DNA from: Porodaedalea pini
Taxonomy: Eukaryota; Basidiomycota; Agaricomycetes; Hymenochaetales; Hymenochaetaceae
Reading direction: 5' to 3'
Length of the DNA: 64,000 nucleotides
NCBI GenBank assembly: GCA_002794775.1
Contig: NBAY01000001.1
Coordinates: 372,001-436,000 of the forward strand
Shown: positions 1-11,832 of the stretch, piece by piece
Layout of the letters: each line of letters begins with the position of its first letter
How positions within the stretch are numbered: position 1 is the stretch's first letter
Notes under the pieces: model-generated
What the model was told of the DNA's origin: nothing
Database searches by the model: none
Seen by the model: the letters and a program-made list of their open reading frames with translations, nothing else
Program-made: the position numbers and the translations under genes

Positions 1-166
1 GCATGTCTTCCCAGACATTTCTTTCAACGGCGCGTAGACCGCTTCTGCCCTTGGGCGCTGTGGCAGCATCGGGGACATACGCGGGACCAGGCGCGAACCA
101 GATTTCGAGCAGTTTTTCGGGCCCCTCAAACGGGCAGAGCGCTAAGGACTCTACATCACTTGCCAT
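1..166 (-). CDS. SPE2: S-adenosylmethionine decarboxylase proenzyme, N-terminal part (gene runs off the left edge)
   Basis: The minus-strand frame opens with ATG at 166 and stays open to position 1, giving about 55 residues. It begins MASDVESLALCPFEG and continues with EGPEKLLEIWF, which matches the conserved N-terminus of eukaryotic AdoMet decarboxylase (human form: FFEGTEKLLEVWF). The enzyme is a cytosolic pyruvoyl-dependent proenzyme. It makes decarboxylated AdoMet, the aminopropyl donor for spermidine and spermine. The self-cleavage site and most of the catalytic residues lie outside the window, so completeness cannot be judged. The start is well fixed: the conserved block begins only 12 codons downstream. 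Confidence 0.85.
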   Translation of the reverse strand, partial: MASDVESLALCPFEGPEKLLEIWFAPGPAYVPDAATAPKGRSGLRAVERNVWEDM

Positions 167-1150
167 AGATAAATGGGCGACAGTGTGGGCGGTGGATCAG
201 TGGCAGGCGGGTGGACGACGGAGATCGCGCTGCACAAGTGGGTTACGCGGTACGCGTTGTGTTTTGGTGTATGTTCGAGTGGTGTGGGGATGCTAGCGCA
301 CAGAGGGAACGTCGTCTACGCCGCAAAGGGCTTGTCCGGGATGCATAGAACGGGGGTTGGCTCTGTAGTGGTTGCGGTAGAGCAAGCGGGACGTGTTCGA
401 CGTCGGGGAGGACAACTCACAGATCGATGAGCTGACCGTTCTCTTTAAAATTTTCATCGGCACCGCCAAAAGCTCTCTCTGTGACGAGTGACGTAGCCAC
501 CCCTTCCATGTTTGGCGCGTCGATCACATGGTTTGTCACACGCATTTATTCAATATATTTATCGGTTACATGCATATGTACTTAGCCTGTTGGCTGTAGT
601 ATTAATATTCAACTTCATGCAGCCGAGACACCCATGTGTTGATAGTAGTCAACTCGAACTGACGCATGGAACTGGAGCAAGTAAATACCGATGCAGCGCC
701 CCAGGATTAGAGCCATATGGATGCATCGCTACGAGTCAAATATAACAAAGCACAAACAAATGCTACTTACGCCACGAAGGACAACTTTCACATATTGAAT
801 TTGATTCAGATGTCCCTTCAGCGTCCGATGCAGTCAATTGTATCGCGGGTATCTGTCGCAGGGCCGAGTCTCAATGGCGGCACATGAGAGCTTGTTGTAA
901 GTGTATTACAGATGTAATCCTAAGAAAAGAAGCTAACAGCGCGCTGGCAGTGTAATTTGAGTCGGCGAACAAACGAGTTGCGTTCCATCTCTTGGTCATC
1001 AGGAAGCTAGCCTGCCATGTTATCATATGCATATGAAGTTCAACCTCGAAATAGGTGAAATCCAAATTTGAAATAGCTTACAGCCAGCGGTATCAAACCC
1101 CTCGAACAGTCCGGATTCTGGAACATTCAAAGACCATGCTGATTTCATTT
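167..1150. other. Intergenic, upstream of SPE2 and downstream of SSL1
   Basis: About 980 bases without a convincing gene. It contains the SPE2 promoter and the SSL1 3' flank. The short open frames here show no family similarity and lack paired splice sites. I see no RNA gene or repeat. Confidence 0.5.
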
Positions 1151-3114
1151 TTATTTTCCACAGCCCGGACAGCAGTGCACCACGTCATGTACAAACACGT
1201 CGCACTCCGTACAGAAGTCATTTTTGCAGTCCGGACAGCGGTAGCGACCGAGCGGACTCATGCCGTCCGCGGCGCTGGCACCCGCACCTGTACCCGTGCC
1301 ACCACCAGAACCAGCACCAGGATTGATGCTAGCAAGAATCGGAGGGAATGGCACAGCGCACCCGTGGCAGGCTGGTGAGGCAGATGCGCCATTGGTCTCG
1401 GTCTCTGTCCTGGAGAGATAACGGAGAGTTAGCGGAAGCGATAGTACGTCAAATAGGAGATGGAAAAAGAAAAGAAGCGCGGGAGAAGACAAGTATAAAT
1501 GAAGGAGAGAGAGCAAGATTTAAGATTTCGCCGAGGAGATGAAGCTTAAAGAAGGAAAAAAACGGAGAAAAGACCGACAATGACTTACACGGCTTGATAA
1601 GGCTTCACGGGGAACAAATGATGGTAGCTCCGCGCGAGATGGGGTGAGCTCACGATCATCAGGCCACAGACATCGCAGTCCGTCGGTACGTCGCACACCT
1701 TGGCCGCGCAGCGAGGGCACACGAACCCGGCGCTTTTTAGCTCTGAGTGGCATACGCAGAGCGAGGGCGGTGATGTCTCTGGCAGACGCGTCGGGAAGCC
1801 CATCATCATCAGGTCGGCAGCGGGATTCGCTGAGCTGGCGCCGGCACCGGCGGCGCGGGAAAGGGAGTGTTGTGCGGGTGGGGGGATGAGCTCGAAAAGG
1901 AGGTCCCGGAAGTGGCCTTCGTTTAACGCTACTCCGAACTGGCCTTAAGGAATAAGATTTATCGTTAATAAATACATAAGACATTCAACCATCTTTCAAA
2001 TAGAAGAAAAGGGGCGAGAAGCATGAAAGGTAGTGAGAGCGTACCTCCGGTCTTATCGCACATGTCGCGACAGATCTTCATCTCGGCGGCGAGCGCGACG
2101 ACGGCGATGCGAATCCGATCGCGCACGCATGCGTCCAGAGTCTCGTGGATGTTTCCCGGGTCGACGGTCGTCAGCGAGCCGAACAGGATCACGATTTCGC
2201 GCGAGGAGTGCGTTGGGAGATGGCTTTCGTGTATTTTGTCGGGTTGAGTATTGGAAAGTTAAGTTGAGAGCTGTAGGATTGGAGGATGTTCAGGATGGGG
2301 GAGGGGACAGAAGAGAATGTACCTCATGCTCCCCCGAGCCATCTCGATAGCGTTTTGTAGGCTGGGTTCACCCGCGGGCTCGAGTCGGTGCCGATCCTGG
2401 ATGGCTTTGAGCACGTCGTGCGGGTTACCTGTATCACGTCCCATAGCATGAAAAGTTTCGTCATAAAATGATAGACGAAAAAAGAACGCACTGGACATCT
2501 CGCCAATGCGCTCCGCGACGCCTGCACGCATACCCACGATGCCAATTTGGCCGAGAGGATTCTGGTCGAACCATTCGACGACGAATGCGCGCGCAGTCGC
2601 GAGCATGAGGTCGAAGCGCGTCGGACGCATGTCGCGGTCCATCATCGACGCGGAGAGGTCAAGAATGAGAATGAGGTGCCGAATGATCGTGCGGCGGATT
2701 GCAGTAGAGGGAAAGAGCAGCCTGAGTTGGACGAATCATCGTGAATATGAGTAAGTGAGCTAAAGGAAAAGAGGAATGGACACACCGACGCCGACGCCCG
2801 CGTGCAAGCAGTTCATCCACGGCACCCTGCAAGCTTCCCGACTCATCTTCGCGGACAGTGTCCCAGGAGCGCGTATATGTCGCCTCCCAAGCATACGACT
2901 GCCAGGACAGTTCATTATTCAATCATTTTTATGCAAGGAGCAAGTGTGTACACACCTCCGTTGCCTTGCCTTTCCCCTTGTCGCGCTTCTTGCCGGCCGC
3001 CTTTCCGCCACCCTTACCCCCCTTCTTGCGCGAGGCATCGTCGTAGAGTTCATCGTCATCACTGATAAAGTCGTCCGATCCAGCATCATCTATTTCCATG
3101 CGTCGGGGAGGCAT
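1151..3114 (-). CDS. SSL1: General transcription and DNA repair factor IIH subunit SSL1/p44
   Basis: p44 is a core TFIIH subunit that binds and stimulates the XPD helicase in RNA polymerase II initiation and nucleotide excision repair. The start ATG is at 3114 ([15 protein letters not shown]), followed by an acidic, Lys/Gly-rich leader. Exon 1 ends at 2956 and exon 2 begins at 2898 with [15 protein letters not shown], a hallmark Ssl1 block. The vWA domain follows ([20 protein letters not shown], then [18 protein letters not shown]). The C-terminus holds the zinc modules: one with [15 protein letters not shown], then CHGCAVPFP and a RING-like [18 protein letters not shown] ending HCCPGCGK and TAA at 1151-1153. 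Several short introns separate these blocks and every conserved module is intact. It is divergent from the GH16 gene at 3660. Confidence 0.93.
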
Positions 3115-3659
3115 GATGAGAGTTGATGCGCACGACGCGTACGTGATTCAGACTGAGACTCGGACGCGTGCTCCTTCAAGTTCAACCACTGACATGAACC
3201 CGTTCATCTTTTATGTTCAAAGCTCAAAGCTCAACTTTTAGAGTCACTGCATGGCGCGAAGAATGCAAGAAGTGGTGGCATTGAATGACTTGTATATTCT
3301 GGCTTACATTCAAAATACACTGTAACTACTGCAATCCTCTCGAGGAACGAGGGTCAAGACTACTCGAGGTCTTTCAATGATATCAATAAACGCACAATGA
3401 GTTCTCTAGACTACAATATCAATGGGACTTGAACTATGCGCTCGGATTTCTGCTCTAGCCTTGATCATTGTCAGCCTCCAAGCACCGTTTCAATCGAGGC
3501 TGGCCGGACATATAAAGTCGACCTCCAAATGGCTGACCCTTCAAGCGGCCTCCTCTCTCCTTCACTGCCACCTTCCTACTGCGCACTCTATACAGTCCTT
3601 TTCTGTTCCTCAGCCTATATCATCGGCCCGCTGTCGACCACAGCACCGAGCATCCTATC
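3115..3659. promoter_or_regulatory. Divergent promoter region between SSL1 and the KRE6-like gene
   Basis: 545 bases between two divergent start codons. An ACGCGT hexamer lies at 3135-3140, only 21 bases before the SSL1 ATG. No gene is supported here. Confidence 0.4.
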
Positions 3660-5742
3660 ATGGCATACGACCAGCCCGACGCGTCACGTTTTCCTATTCG
3701 TCCTCAGCGGCCTGCTTTCCTTAACCTAGGTACGTACTGGAGTGGCATTTCCAACCGGTGAAATTGTCGTGCTTATATCTGTTATGTTTCGATGAAGACC
3801 CAAACAGCGATGTCTTTAGTGATACCGAGTATTTCCCCGCCGAGGTTGAGGTAGCCGAAGCCCTCAACCAGAACCCGTCGGGTGGCACCAACGCCCGAAG
3901 ACTGAGCCGCGAAACCCTCGAGGCCGTCGATATCCCTAGCAGTGGATACTCGACCTCTCGCTACTCCCGCGACCTCAGTGGCATAGGCTACCCGTTCCCT
4001 GACGTTCAAAGTGTGTCCCTGGCCGACAACAACAGTCATCGGTCCCGCTCCCTGAACACTTTCAGTCGAGCGCGCGACTCCTTGGCATCCCCGCCGACGA
4101 CGCCGACTCACACAAGTCAATACCTTGTCAGCCGTTTGCGCAGCCCGCTCGCTGGTCCGCCTTCTTATCCTCAGTCTCCCACAGAGACGGTCGTTGGGTC
4201 GCCCAGCCCCTCAGGAAAGTTCTTTCCGATCAAGCTTCACAAAAAGCCCTACTTCAAGTCTACCGCGCTGCTCGACGTCGATAAGAACCCAATCCACAAG
4301 CCTTGGATCGGAAAAAAGGAATTCCTTAGGTACGTGAGCTATTGGCTCACGTGGTCCATGATTTTGCTCATGGTGAGCGCGTTGGCGCTGCGCACGCTGG
4401 TCAAATTGGCCAAGATCGACCAAGTGGGTGACCTTTGCTTAGTCCTGGACGATGACTTCGAGAACGGACTCGATCGCAGCACGTGGTTCCATGAAGTTGA
4501 CATGGGCGGATTTGGGTACGTCTGGTGTTCTCGGCGACTCGTGGTCGACGCTGACTACTTTGCAGTAACAATGAATTCGAGATGACGACTAACTCCGAGA
4601 ACAACTCCTATGTTGAAGATGGGATCCTGTACTTGGTCCCGACGCTGACTGCGGACAATATTGGCAAGGAGGCCGTCTTCGATGGTTACAGCTACAACCT
4701 CACCGGCTGTACGAATGCGAATCTCACAACGTGCAGTGCAGTGTCCAACTCGACGCTGAAGTCTGTCATCCATCCAATACAGAGCGCTCGTATTACGACG
4801 AAGTACAGCCATTCTATTCAGTACGGCCGTGTGGAGATCCGCGCTCGCTTGCCTAGAGGTGACTGGCTCTGGCCTGCACTCTGGATGCTTCCGACTGACA
4901 ATGAGTACGGCCCGTGGCCTATGAGCGGAGAAATTGATATCATGGAGTCGCGCGGCAATGGACTTGACTATCCTTTCCGGTATGTGTGATCGGTTTGTCT
5001 TGTTTTCACCTCGTTGATCATTCCACGCGTATGTTTGTAGGGGCCGTAACTACGTCCACACGTCTCTTAACTGGGGCCCAGTCGACTTCGTTGATGCTGT
5101 GTTGAAGACTTACGGCTGGTTTACGGGAAGGCGCATAGATTTCTCTGATGACTTCCACACTTATGTTCTCGAGTGGTCTGAGACATTTATGCGATCCTAC
5201 GTGGATACGCCTCTACGCCCTATGTACGACATCAAGTTTGACAAGCCTTTCTTCGAGCGCGGCAAGTTCCCTTTGACAGCGTTCAACGGTTCAGAGCAAG
5301 TCGCCGTTACGAATCCATGGGAGAAGAATGGCAGCAACGCCGCTCCCTTCAACAAACGTACGTCGCTCCTTCTTGTGGCTGCGGATCACTATTTTAACTA
5401 CTTTACGTAGCGTTCTACCTTATCATGAACGTGGCTGTCGGAGGGAAGAATGGCTGGTTCCCAGACACGCTTGGCGGCAAGATGTGGTTGGACAGTTCGA
5501 GGGGTGCGTCTGCCTTCATTTCTTATCTTTCAACAAAATGCTTACACCGAGCTCTCACTCGATAGACGCTATGCATGATTTCGCTAAGGCACAGAAAGAG
5601 TGGTACTCCACTTGGCCCGAGGACCCTACCCGTCGCGGCATGGCTATGTATGTTTGCTTGATCTAGCTTCAAGCAACGCTTTACTGATTACCACCTGTTC
5701 GGTACGCGTAGTGACTACGTGAAGATGTGGCAAAAATGCTGA
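3660..5742 (+). CDS. KRE6: GH16 family beta-glucan synthesis-associated protein (KRE6/SKN1-like)
   Basis: Type II membrane glycoside hydrolase/transglycosylase relative needed for beta-1,6-glucan assembly in the secretory pathway. Seven exons can be joined in frame: 3660-3729, 3798-4515, 4566-4979, 5041-5357, 5411-5503, 5566-5647 and 5712-5742. The cytosolic N-terminus is Ser/Pro-rich, followed by one membrane segment (FLRYVSYWLTWSMILLMVS; about residue 190-220). The lumenal GH16 domain then contains ARLPRGDWLWPALWMLP and the catalytic signature GEIDIMES (two Glu and one Asp, all present). The end DYVKMWQKC-stop is typical of the family. The start was chosen because MAYDQPDASRFPIRPQ splices cleanly to DPNSDVFSDTEYFP. 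Nothing looks broken. Confidence 0.92.
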
Positions 5743-6214
5743 AGATGAGAAGGCGCTATTCTCTCCCCGGATCCGTTGTGTTGCTTCAATCAATCGGCAT
5801 CTGTTCATATCCACTTCCGCTTCCTCGCCGTTCCTCCGGCGTCGTGATCACTCCGCCTCTAGATTTCCGGTGTAAGCTAGCTCTCAGTCTCTTCCTTGTG
5901 TGGTGGCAGGTTGTACGGATTCTCTATCAAACACGTTCAGTGCGATATATATTGTAAACATATATAGTTACGACTTTCTACGACAAATAACGAATTCAGC
6001 CTTTTCCCGTCGGATGTGAACGCAAATCAACGCAAATCATGATGTGTTTGTTTACGCGTCGAAACGTGATGCCGACGCGTCAACACAGCCTCTGTGCATG
6101 GCCATCTGAGTGCGGCGTCATCGTGCTCGCACTCCACCCATGAACTCATGAGTACTTAAAGTAGCTCAGATTTCTCTCTGCTTACTACCAATCTCAAAGC
6201 AGAGGTGACTATTT
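5743..6214. promoter_or_regulatory. Intergenic with two ACGCGT hexamers before PNS1
   Basis: 472 bases between stop and start of two plus-strand genes. ACGCGT occurs at 6054-6059 and 6075-6080, about 140-160 bases before the PNS1 ATG. Nothing else is recognisable. Confidence 0.35.
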
Positions 6215-8997
6215 ATGAACAAGTACAGCAACGGGCAATACCCACCACACGAGACGCAATCGATGTACACGCCGGGCCCGTCCCAGCCGTACGCCCAAGG
6301 CGCTCCACCCGACGCGGGCGTAGGCGCATATGGTGCGGATGTGAAGTCGTCGAATGAAGTTGAACGGTTCAAACCAAAAAAACGTGTCAGGGATCCGGTG
6401 ATTCTTGTGCTTTTCATTGCACAGGTCAGCTCTGATGTCTTAGAATTGTCTGTCTGTTGAAGTAGCTGACGGGTGTGTCGTTTCTATAACTTTTGTATGG
6501 ATGAATGTTTTGGCGGATTGTGGTTTCGGCGTAGATGGTGGGGTATTGTGTTGTGTCGGGCATCGTGCTGAGTGCGTGGATCAGCTCTGGCGGGCTTGGG
6601 GGAGGTGTCGGTGGCGGGTCTAGTGGCGCGAATACTGGGACATCTGTTACACTAGACCAGTACGTCTATTCCAACCTTTCTTTCTTTCATGTCGAGACCG
6701 ACCTGCTCACTGCTATACTTCGTTCTTTACTTTGTTTTGTTTTGCGTGTTGGTATTGCTTCGACCAGACACACGGCGTTCCTACTTTTACTCGTGACCGG
6801 CGCGGCGCTCCTCCTCGCAACGACGCAGCTGTTGCTCACTCGGATGTTCACGCGTGGGATCATGCACATCACTCTCATACTGTCTATTTGCTTGAATATG
6901 TGAGTCCGGTATCATACTTAGTTTATAAGTTTTGAGACATGTTGACGAGGTTGATTTCCGAAGTGGTATATGTGTATATTATTGGACCACTAAGTACTAT
7001 TGTGAGTACCTTCAGATTTTCTAGCTTGTATACCATACTAATGAGCTTTTCCAATTCGAAGCCGGCGCGATCATCTTCACCATCATCGCACTATTCTCGA
7101 TCCTGTCGTACTTTGGCTTTCGCTCACGCATTCCACTCGCGTCATTATTGCTGCAGGTCGTGATCGACGTGTCGAAGCACCATATGAGCGTCTACGCGGT
7201 CGCGTTCGTCTCACTGCTAATCCAGGCAGGCTTGAGTGTGTGAGTTTTGTCATTATTTTCTTATTTTCTTTCGTTTTCCATGCTGGGTTTGAGCGAGTGA
7301 TATAACGAAGAAGCTGACTTGATGTATTTGGCAATAGATGGTTCGCATTCGTGACAATTGCAACGTGAGCATGTCTCGCTTCGTGAGAGGTTTTGTGCTA
7401 TAGTATTGCTGATTGGAATTGAAACAGCTATGCCAAGTGGACGCCCGGGAATCCTTGTACGTAGCGTCGCCGACGTATTCCCGCTGTTTTTATAAAGACT
7501 TTTGAACGTGGTTTATTCTTCTAGCATGCAGCACGGGCACCGCCTGCTCATCTGCGAAAGTCGGCGGACTTATCGCATATGAAACCTTTTGCTACCTGTG
7601 GACATCGCAGGTCGTCGGAAACGTCGCACTCGCAACATTGGCGGGTGGGCCGTATGGATGCACGTATTTTCTGTTTCTATGAAGCCTATGAGAGATACCA
7701 ACCGTAGTCTTTGTATAGCTTGGTATTACTTCGGGCCGAGGAGTGAGGGGCAAATGGTGCGTCAACAATACTTACTAGTATGAAATTTGCATTTCTCTGA
7801 TAGAGTATTTTGTAATAGCCAAGCCATCCCACACTCTCGGCATTCCTCCGCGCTTCTACCTTCTCGCTCGGCTCGATCGCGTTCGGCTCTCTCATTGTCA
7901 CGCTCCTCGAGATCCTCCGTATCATCTTGAACGCAGCACGGCAGAACGCAAATGCGGACGGGCAGCGTGAGTGTTTCTCTTCGAATTGATTCGGAATGCT
8001 TGTTTAACACTGAGTTCATAATTGTAATATAGCAATCGAGGCTCTACTTGCATGCTGTGCCGAGTGTTTTATAGGGTGCATTGAGGGGATGGTAGAGTAT
8101 TTCAACAGGTACGTCTTGTTGGCCGGCCTAGGACTTCGCTGATACTTGAATCAATAGATACGCGTACATCGAGATCGGTGAGCTTAATGCTTGAGCGGCT
8201 CCGTATCAATCCTGTCCTAACAATATGAGCAGCACTGTATGGAAAGCCATACATCCCAGCGGCAAAGGATACATGGAGGCTCTTCAAGGATCGCGGTGGG
8301 CTCTTCATCGTCATATTTCCTTCAGACTACAGACATCTGATTAAACGAATCACAGGTATTGATGCGCTCGTAAATGATCAACTTGTTGGCATGAGTGAGT
8401 ATAGCCAGTAAATGTTTCTGCGTCATGACGAGACTGGACTGATTACTTTGGCAGCGCTGACTTGGGGGGCATATGCCGTCGGCATGCTGGCTTCCCTCTT
8501 TGCGTATCTATATCTGCGATGTAAGTTGCGTTCTATATTACAAACTAGGATTGCGTCCAACACTAGTATACTAGACACCCACCCGAGCTACAATACGGAT
8601 GGACAATACACGGCGCCGGTGTTGCTCTTTGCGTTTCTCATCGGTTTGCAATGCTGTGAGTATTACCCTCGTTTCATTACAGCTTGTGGACTAACAAAAC
8701 GTTACATAGCTCTGACGTTGAGCTCCGCCATCGAAGCTGGCGTGTCGACCATGTGCGTCCAAAAAATAAATTGAAGACCTTTTGAACCCTCTTGCTGATC
8801 GATGGTTGTGTCTCGCAGATTCGTAGGCCTGGGAGAGGATCCGCAGCTTCTAGCATACAGGGCTCCGGAACTCTTCGAGGTAAGTGGACCTGTTGGGAAG
8901 AGATATAATCTAGTCGTTGATGGCTTTTGTCTTTTTTTTTCCCTAGATGATTCGTCAGAGGTATCCGAGAGTCGTGCAGGGCGTGAGCGGGCCTTGA
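6215..8997 (+). CDS. PNS1: Choline transporter-like protein (CTL/PNS1 family)
   Basis: Multi-pass plasma-membrane protein of the CTL/SLC44 family. The yeast PNS1 role is not firmly choline transport, so the substrate is inferred from the family. Nineteen exons join in frame, from the ATG at 6215 to the TGA at 8995-8997 (first exons 6215-6424, 6535-6659, 6768-6899; last 8947-8997). The cytosolic N-terminus is Pro/Tyr-rich and leads into KKRVRDPVILVLFIAQ. Conserved blocks include RMFTRGIMHITLILS, DVSKHHMSVYAVAF, the Cys-rich CCAECFIGCIEGMVEYFNR, AYGKPY-like ALYGKPYIPAAKDTW and FVGLGEDPQLLAYRAPELF. The intron at about 7660-7718 is best read with a GC donor, which keeps GGPYGSWYYFGP. A GT donor at 7645 is possible but deletes part of that block. 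Confidence 0.92.
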
Positions 8998-9229
8998 AAC
9001 ATAAAATGTAGCATGTGAATGCCGACTAGAGACCTTTCTGGTTTGCAATACTGTCTGTACAATATATTCTCGCATTTTGCTGTGCCGTCTTGTACTTTGA
9101 AAAATGGGTGTTTTGTTTCCAAATTTGTCGTTCAGTGAAGCGAACAGCCGTGATCGACGCGTCGCATTCAACTTCAAACGCGAGCATCTGCTCCTTGACT
9201 GCCACCCTCGACTGGCTCGCGTTGTTGAG

Positions 9230-11147
9230 ATGCAATTCGAAATAATCGCAAAATGTCCTGTAACAAAAGCGCGTGTTTCGAGGATGACTCTTGGACGTGC
9301 GCTTTCCTTCGAGACTCTGAAATCGACCAAAATCTGATCATAACGTATGCGTTGTTTGCACTCAAGACGGACCGACGATGTTGCCAACGTTCATGCCAGT
9401 GGCGACCCAGGGAGCAATCAAGGGTCTTACGCCTCACCAGATGGAGGCGCTCGGTGTTACGCTCATCCTCAACAACACGTACCACCTCAGCTTGCGTCCG
9501 GGCATCCAGGTTCTCGATGCGGCCGGTGGTGCGCACAAGTTCCAGGGATGGAAGCGGAATTTGCTTACGGACAGCGGAGGGTTCCAGCTCGTGTCGCTTA
9601 GCCAGCTCACGAAGATCACGGAGGAGGGCGCTCTGTTTGCAAGTCCGTTCACGGGCGAGCCGACTATGCTAACAGTTCGTAGCATCGCACCTAAAAAATG
9701 AAAAGTGGTTGATTGACTATATATAACACACATACATCCGCAGCCAGAGCAGAGCATGTCAATCCAACATTCAATTGGCGCAGATATCATAATGCAGCTT
9801 GACGACGTCGGTAAGCCACGTCCTCCTGCCCTCTTTCGATGTGTACAAGCCTGACTTCGCCAGCGCACTAGTGCCGTCCCTACTCACAGGTCCACGTGTT
9901 GAAGAGGCGATGTGGCGATCCGTGCGTTGGCTAGATCGCTGCATTGCATTTCACGAGAAGAGTGGCCGGAATGCAACGCAGAATCTCTTTGCGATCATAC
10001 AGGGCGGGCTGGACACGGGTCTGCGCGATCTGTGCCTCGACGAGATGATCAAGCGGCAGGATCATGTTTCTGGGTACGCGGTGGGCGGACTCAGCGGCGG
10101 AGAAGCGAAAGGTTCGTCAAATGCGTGATCGGATGTTATACCGTTACTGACTCGCTGGGATTGAGTGCAGATGACTTTTGGAGAATGTGCGTATAATATA
10201 CTGTATTTTTTAACTCACTTGTACTGAGTGGCTTCAGTGTCAAGCAATGCACGGATAGACTACCTGCTGACAGTGAGTGTAGGCATCTCGAATTGCTACT
10301 TGCATGTGACTCAACCCTTACAGAACCTCGATATTGCATGGGTATTGGTTTCGCTGAGGGCATGTTATCTTTTCCCCGTGAAGTGATTCTCTGATGTGAC
10401 TTTGGCAATCTTTAGATCTATTGGTGTGCGTTGCACTAGGAATTGATATGGTCCGGTCTAGCCAACTGAGCGCAGCGAGCTTTTTCTGATATTGCCTTTC
10501 GGACCATTAGGCTGACTGCGTGTTCCCGACACGAACCGCTCGTTTCGGCGTTGCGTTGACGTATCGTGGGCCGCTAAATCTTCGTCGGTCACTCAGCAAG
10601 ATTCTTTGGAAGTATTCTGATTATCGAAATGATTCCAGGGCTTGCAAAGCACGCTGAGGATCTGACACCCATTGACAAGGACTGCCCATGTCCGACTTGC
10701 TCTGGCGGCATGACGCGTGCATTCTTGCACCATCTCATTGCAGAAGAGACAGTCGCCGCACACGGTCCGTACTTACCATACTACATTCTTATTTCGCTCC
10801 AAAGAGTTCTGAGTATCTGTTCAGCTGTTACTCAGCACAACATCACATTTGAAGCATCATTGATGGGTCGTGCGCGAGATGCCATCGTCGCAGGTACCTT
10901 CCCCAACTTCCTTCGTTCGTTTTTCCGCACGTACTACGGCGGTGATTCCGGATCCCCCGTCTCCGGGATGCGAAAATCAAGGGAGGGACTGAAAGAAGGG
11001 GAAGAAGAGACGACTGGTCCGGCGTATCCGAAGTGGTGTGTGGACGCGTTGCGCAGCGTCGGCGTGGATATCTTAGAAGGCGTCCCAAATGTACAGGTCG
11101 TTGATGGGAGTGGGGCGAAGTGGGAATATGCAGAGACGGAAGGTTGA
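9230..11147 (+). CDS. QTRT1: Queuine tRNA-ribosyltransferase catalytic subunit (eukaryotic TGT)
   Basis: Exchanges guanine-34 for queuine in GUN-anticodon tRNAs; the eukaryotic enzyme acts as a heterodimer with QTRT2. Exons join from the ATG at 9230 ([19 protein letters not shown]): 9230-9296, 9367-9674, 9744-9810, 9872-10111, 10171-10186, 10238-10272, 10324-10359, 10416-10450, 10511 to about 10587, 10639-10764 and 10825-11147. Seen: [11 protein letters not shown], the active-site block [31 protein letters not shown], the nucleophile block [14 protein letters not shown] and the zinc site CPCPTC with the later QHN. The intron at 10360-10415 needs a GC donor to give [15 protein letters not shown] (human: GVGYATDLVVCVALG). 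The intron at 10765-10824 is 60 nt and stop-free, so its retention would add 20 residues. An ACGCGT lies at 9157-9162. Confidence 0.93.
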
Positions 11148-11832
11148 TTCGTGATTTATGAGGTGGTTGGGTAGCAAACACCTGGATGTACTCATTTTGT
11201 ACACGGAACATTGATGAGCTGGTTAGAATATCAGAGGTGCGTGCTCGTTTCTTCATTCATTGATAGGCAATATGATGACTGTCGTCATAGGTTACTTTTG
11301 AAGGTAATAACTGACAGCTGTGCTCGTTGAGCAGTGACCATTTCCCCGGCATCTAGATCATTGGAAGTGCATCCGAGCATCCAGCAAGTCTGATTGACCT
11401 CAGCTGTACACATGGCTTGATCTCTTCAAGTCAGTATAAGCTCTGGGATTACACCGGCTTGAGCTCTCCGTTACATCCTCTTATCTCGGACTTGCCATAC
11501 CCGATCTCTTGGACGTGCTTGTCCCCTACTTTCTGTTAACATCAAAATCCGGGATGAACATGAAGTTCTAGTCTTCGATTCAGAAGCGCACAATGCGATG
11601 TCTCTTCCTGGGAGATCCAACGCCTCGAAGCCAGGCCATCAAGAAATCTCAAAAGGCTGCCGACTATCTTGATTGCAGCATTTTGTTTACCTTCTCGTGA
11701 GACGCGCAGCTACAGGCCGAGCGTATAAGGCTCTGCCTTTTCGAAACGAGGATCAAAATGCCCTCCTTCCTGTTAACTAGCGAACAAACCTCTTCATGCA
11801 GACGTAAACCACGATATGAACTCTGATCCAAG
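11148..11832. other. Intergenic between QTRT1 and a membrane-protein gene
   Basis: 685 bases with no open frame resembling a protein family, no repeat and no RNA gene that I can see. Confidence 0.4.
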
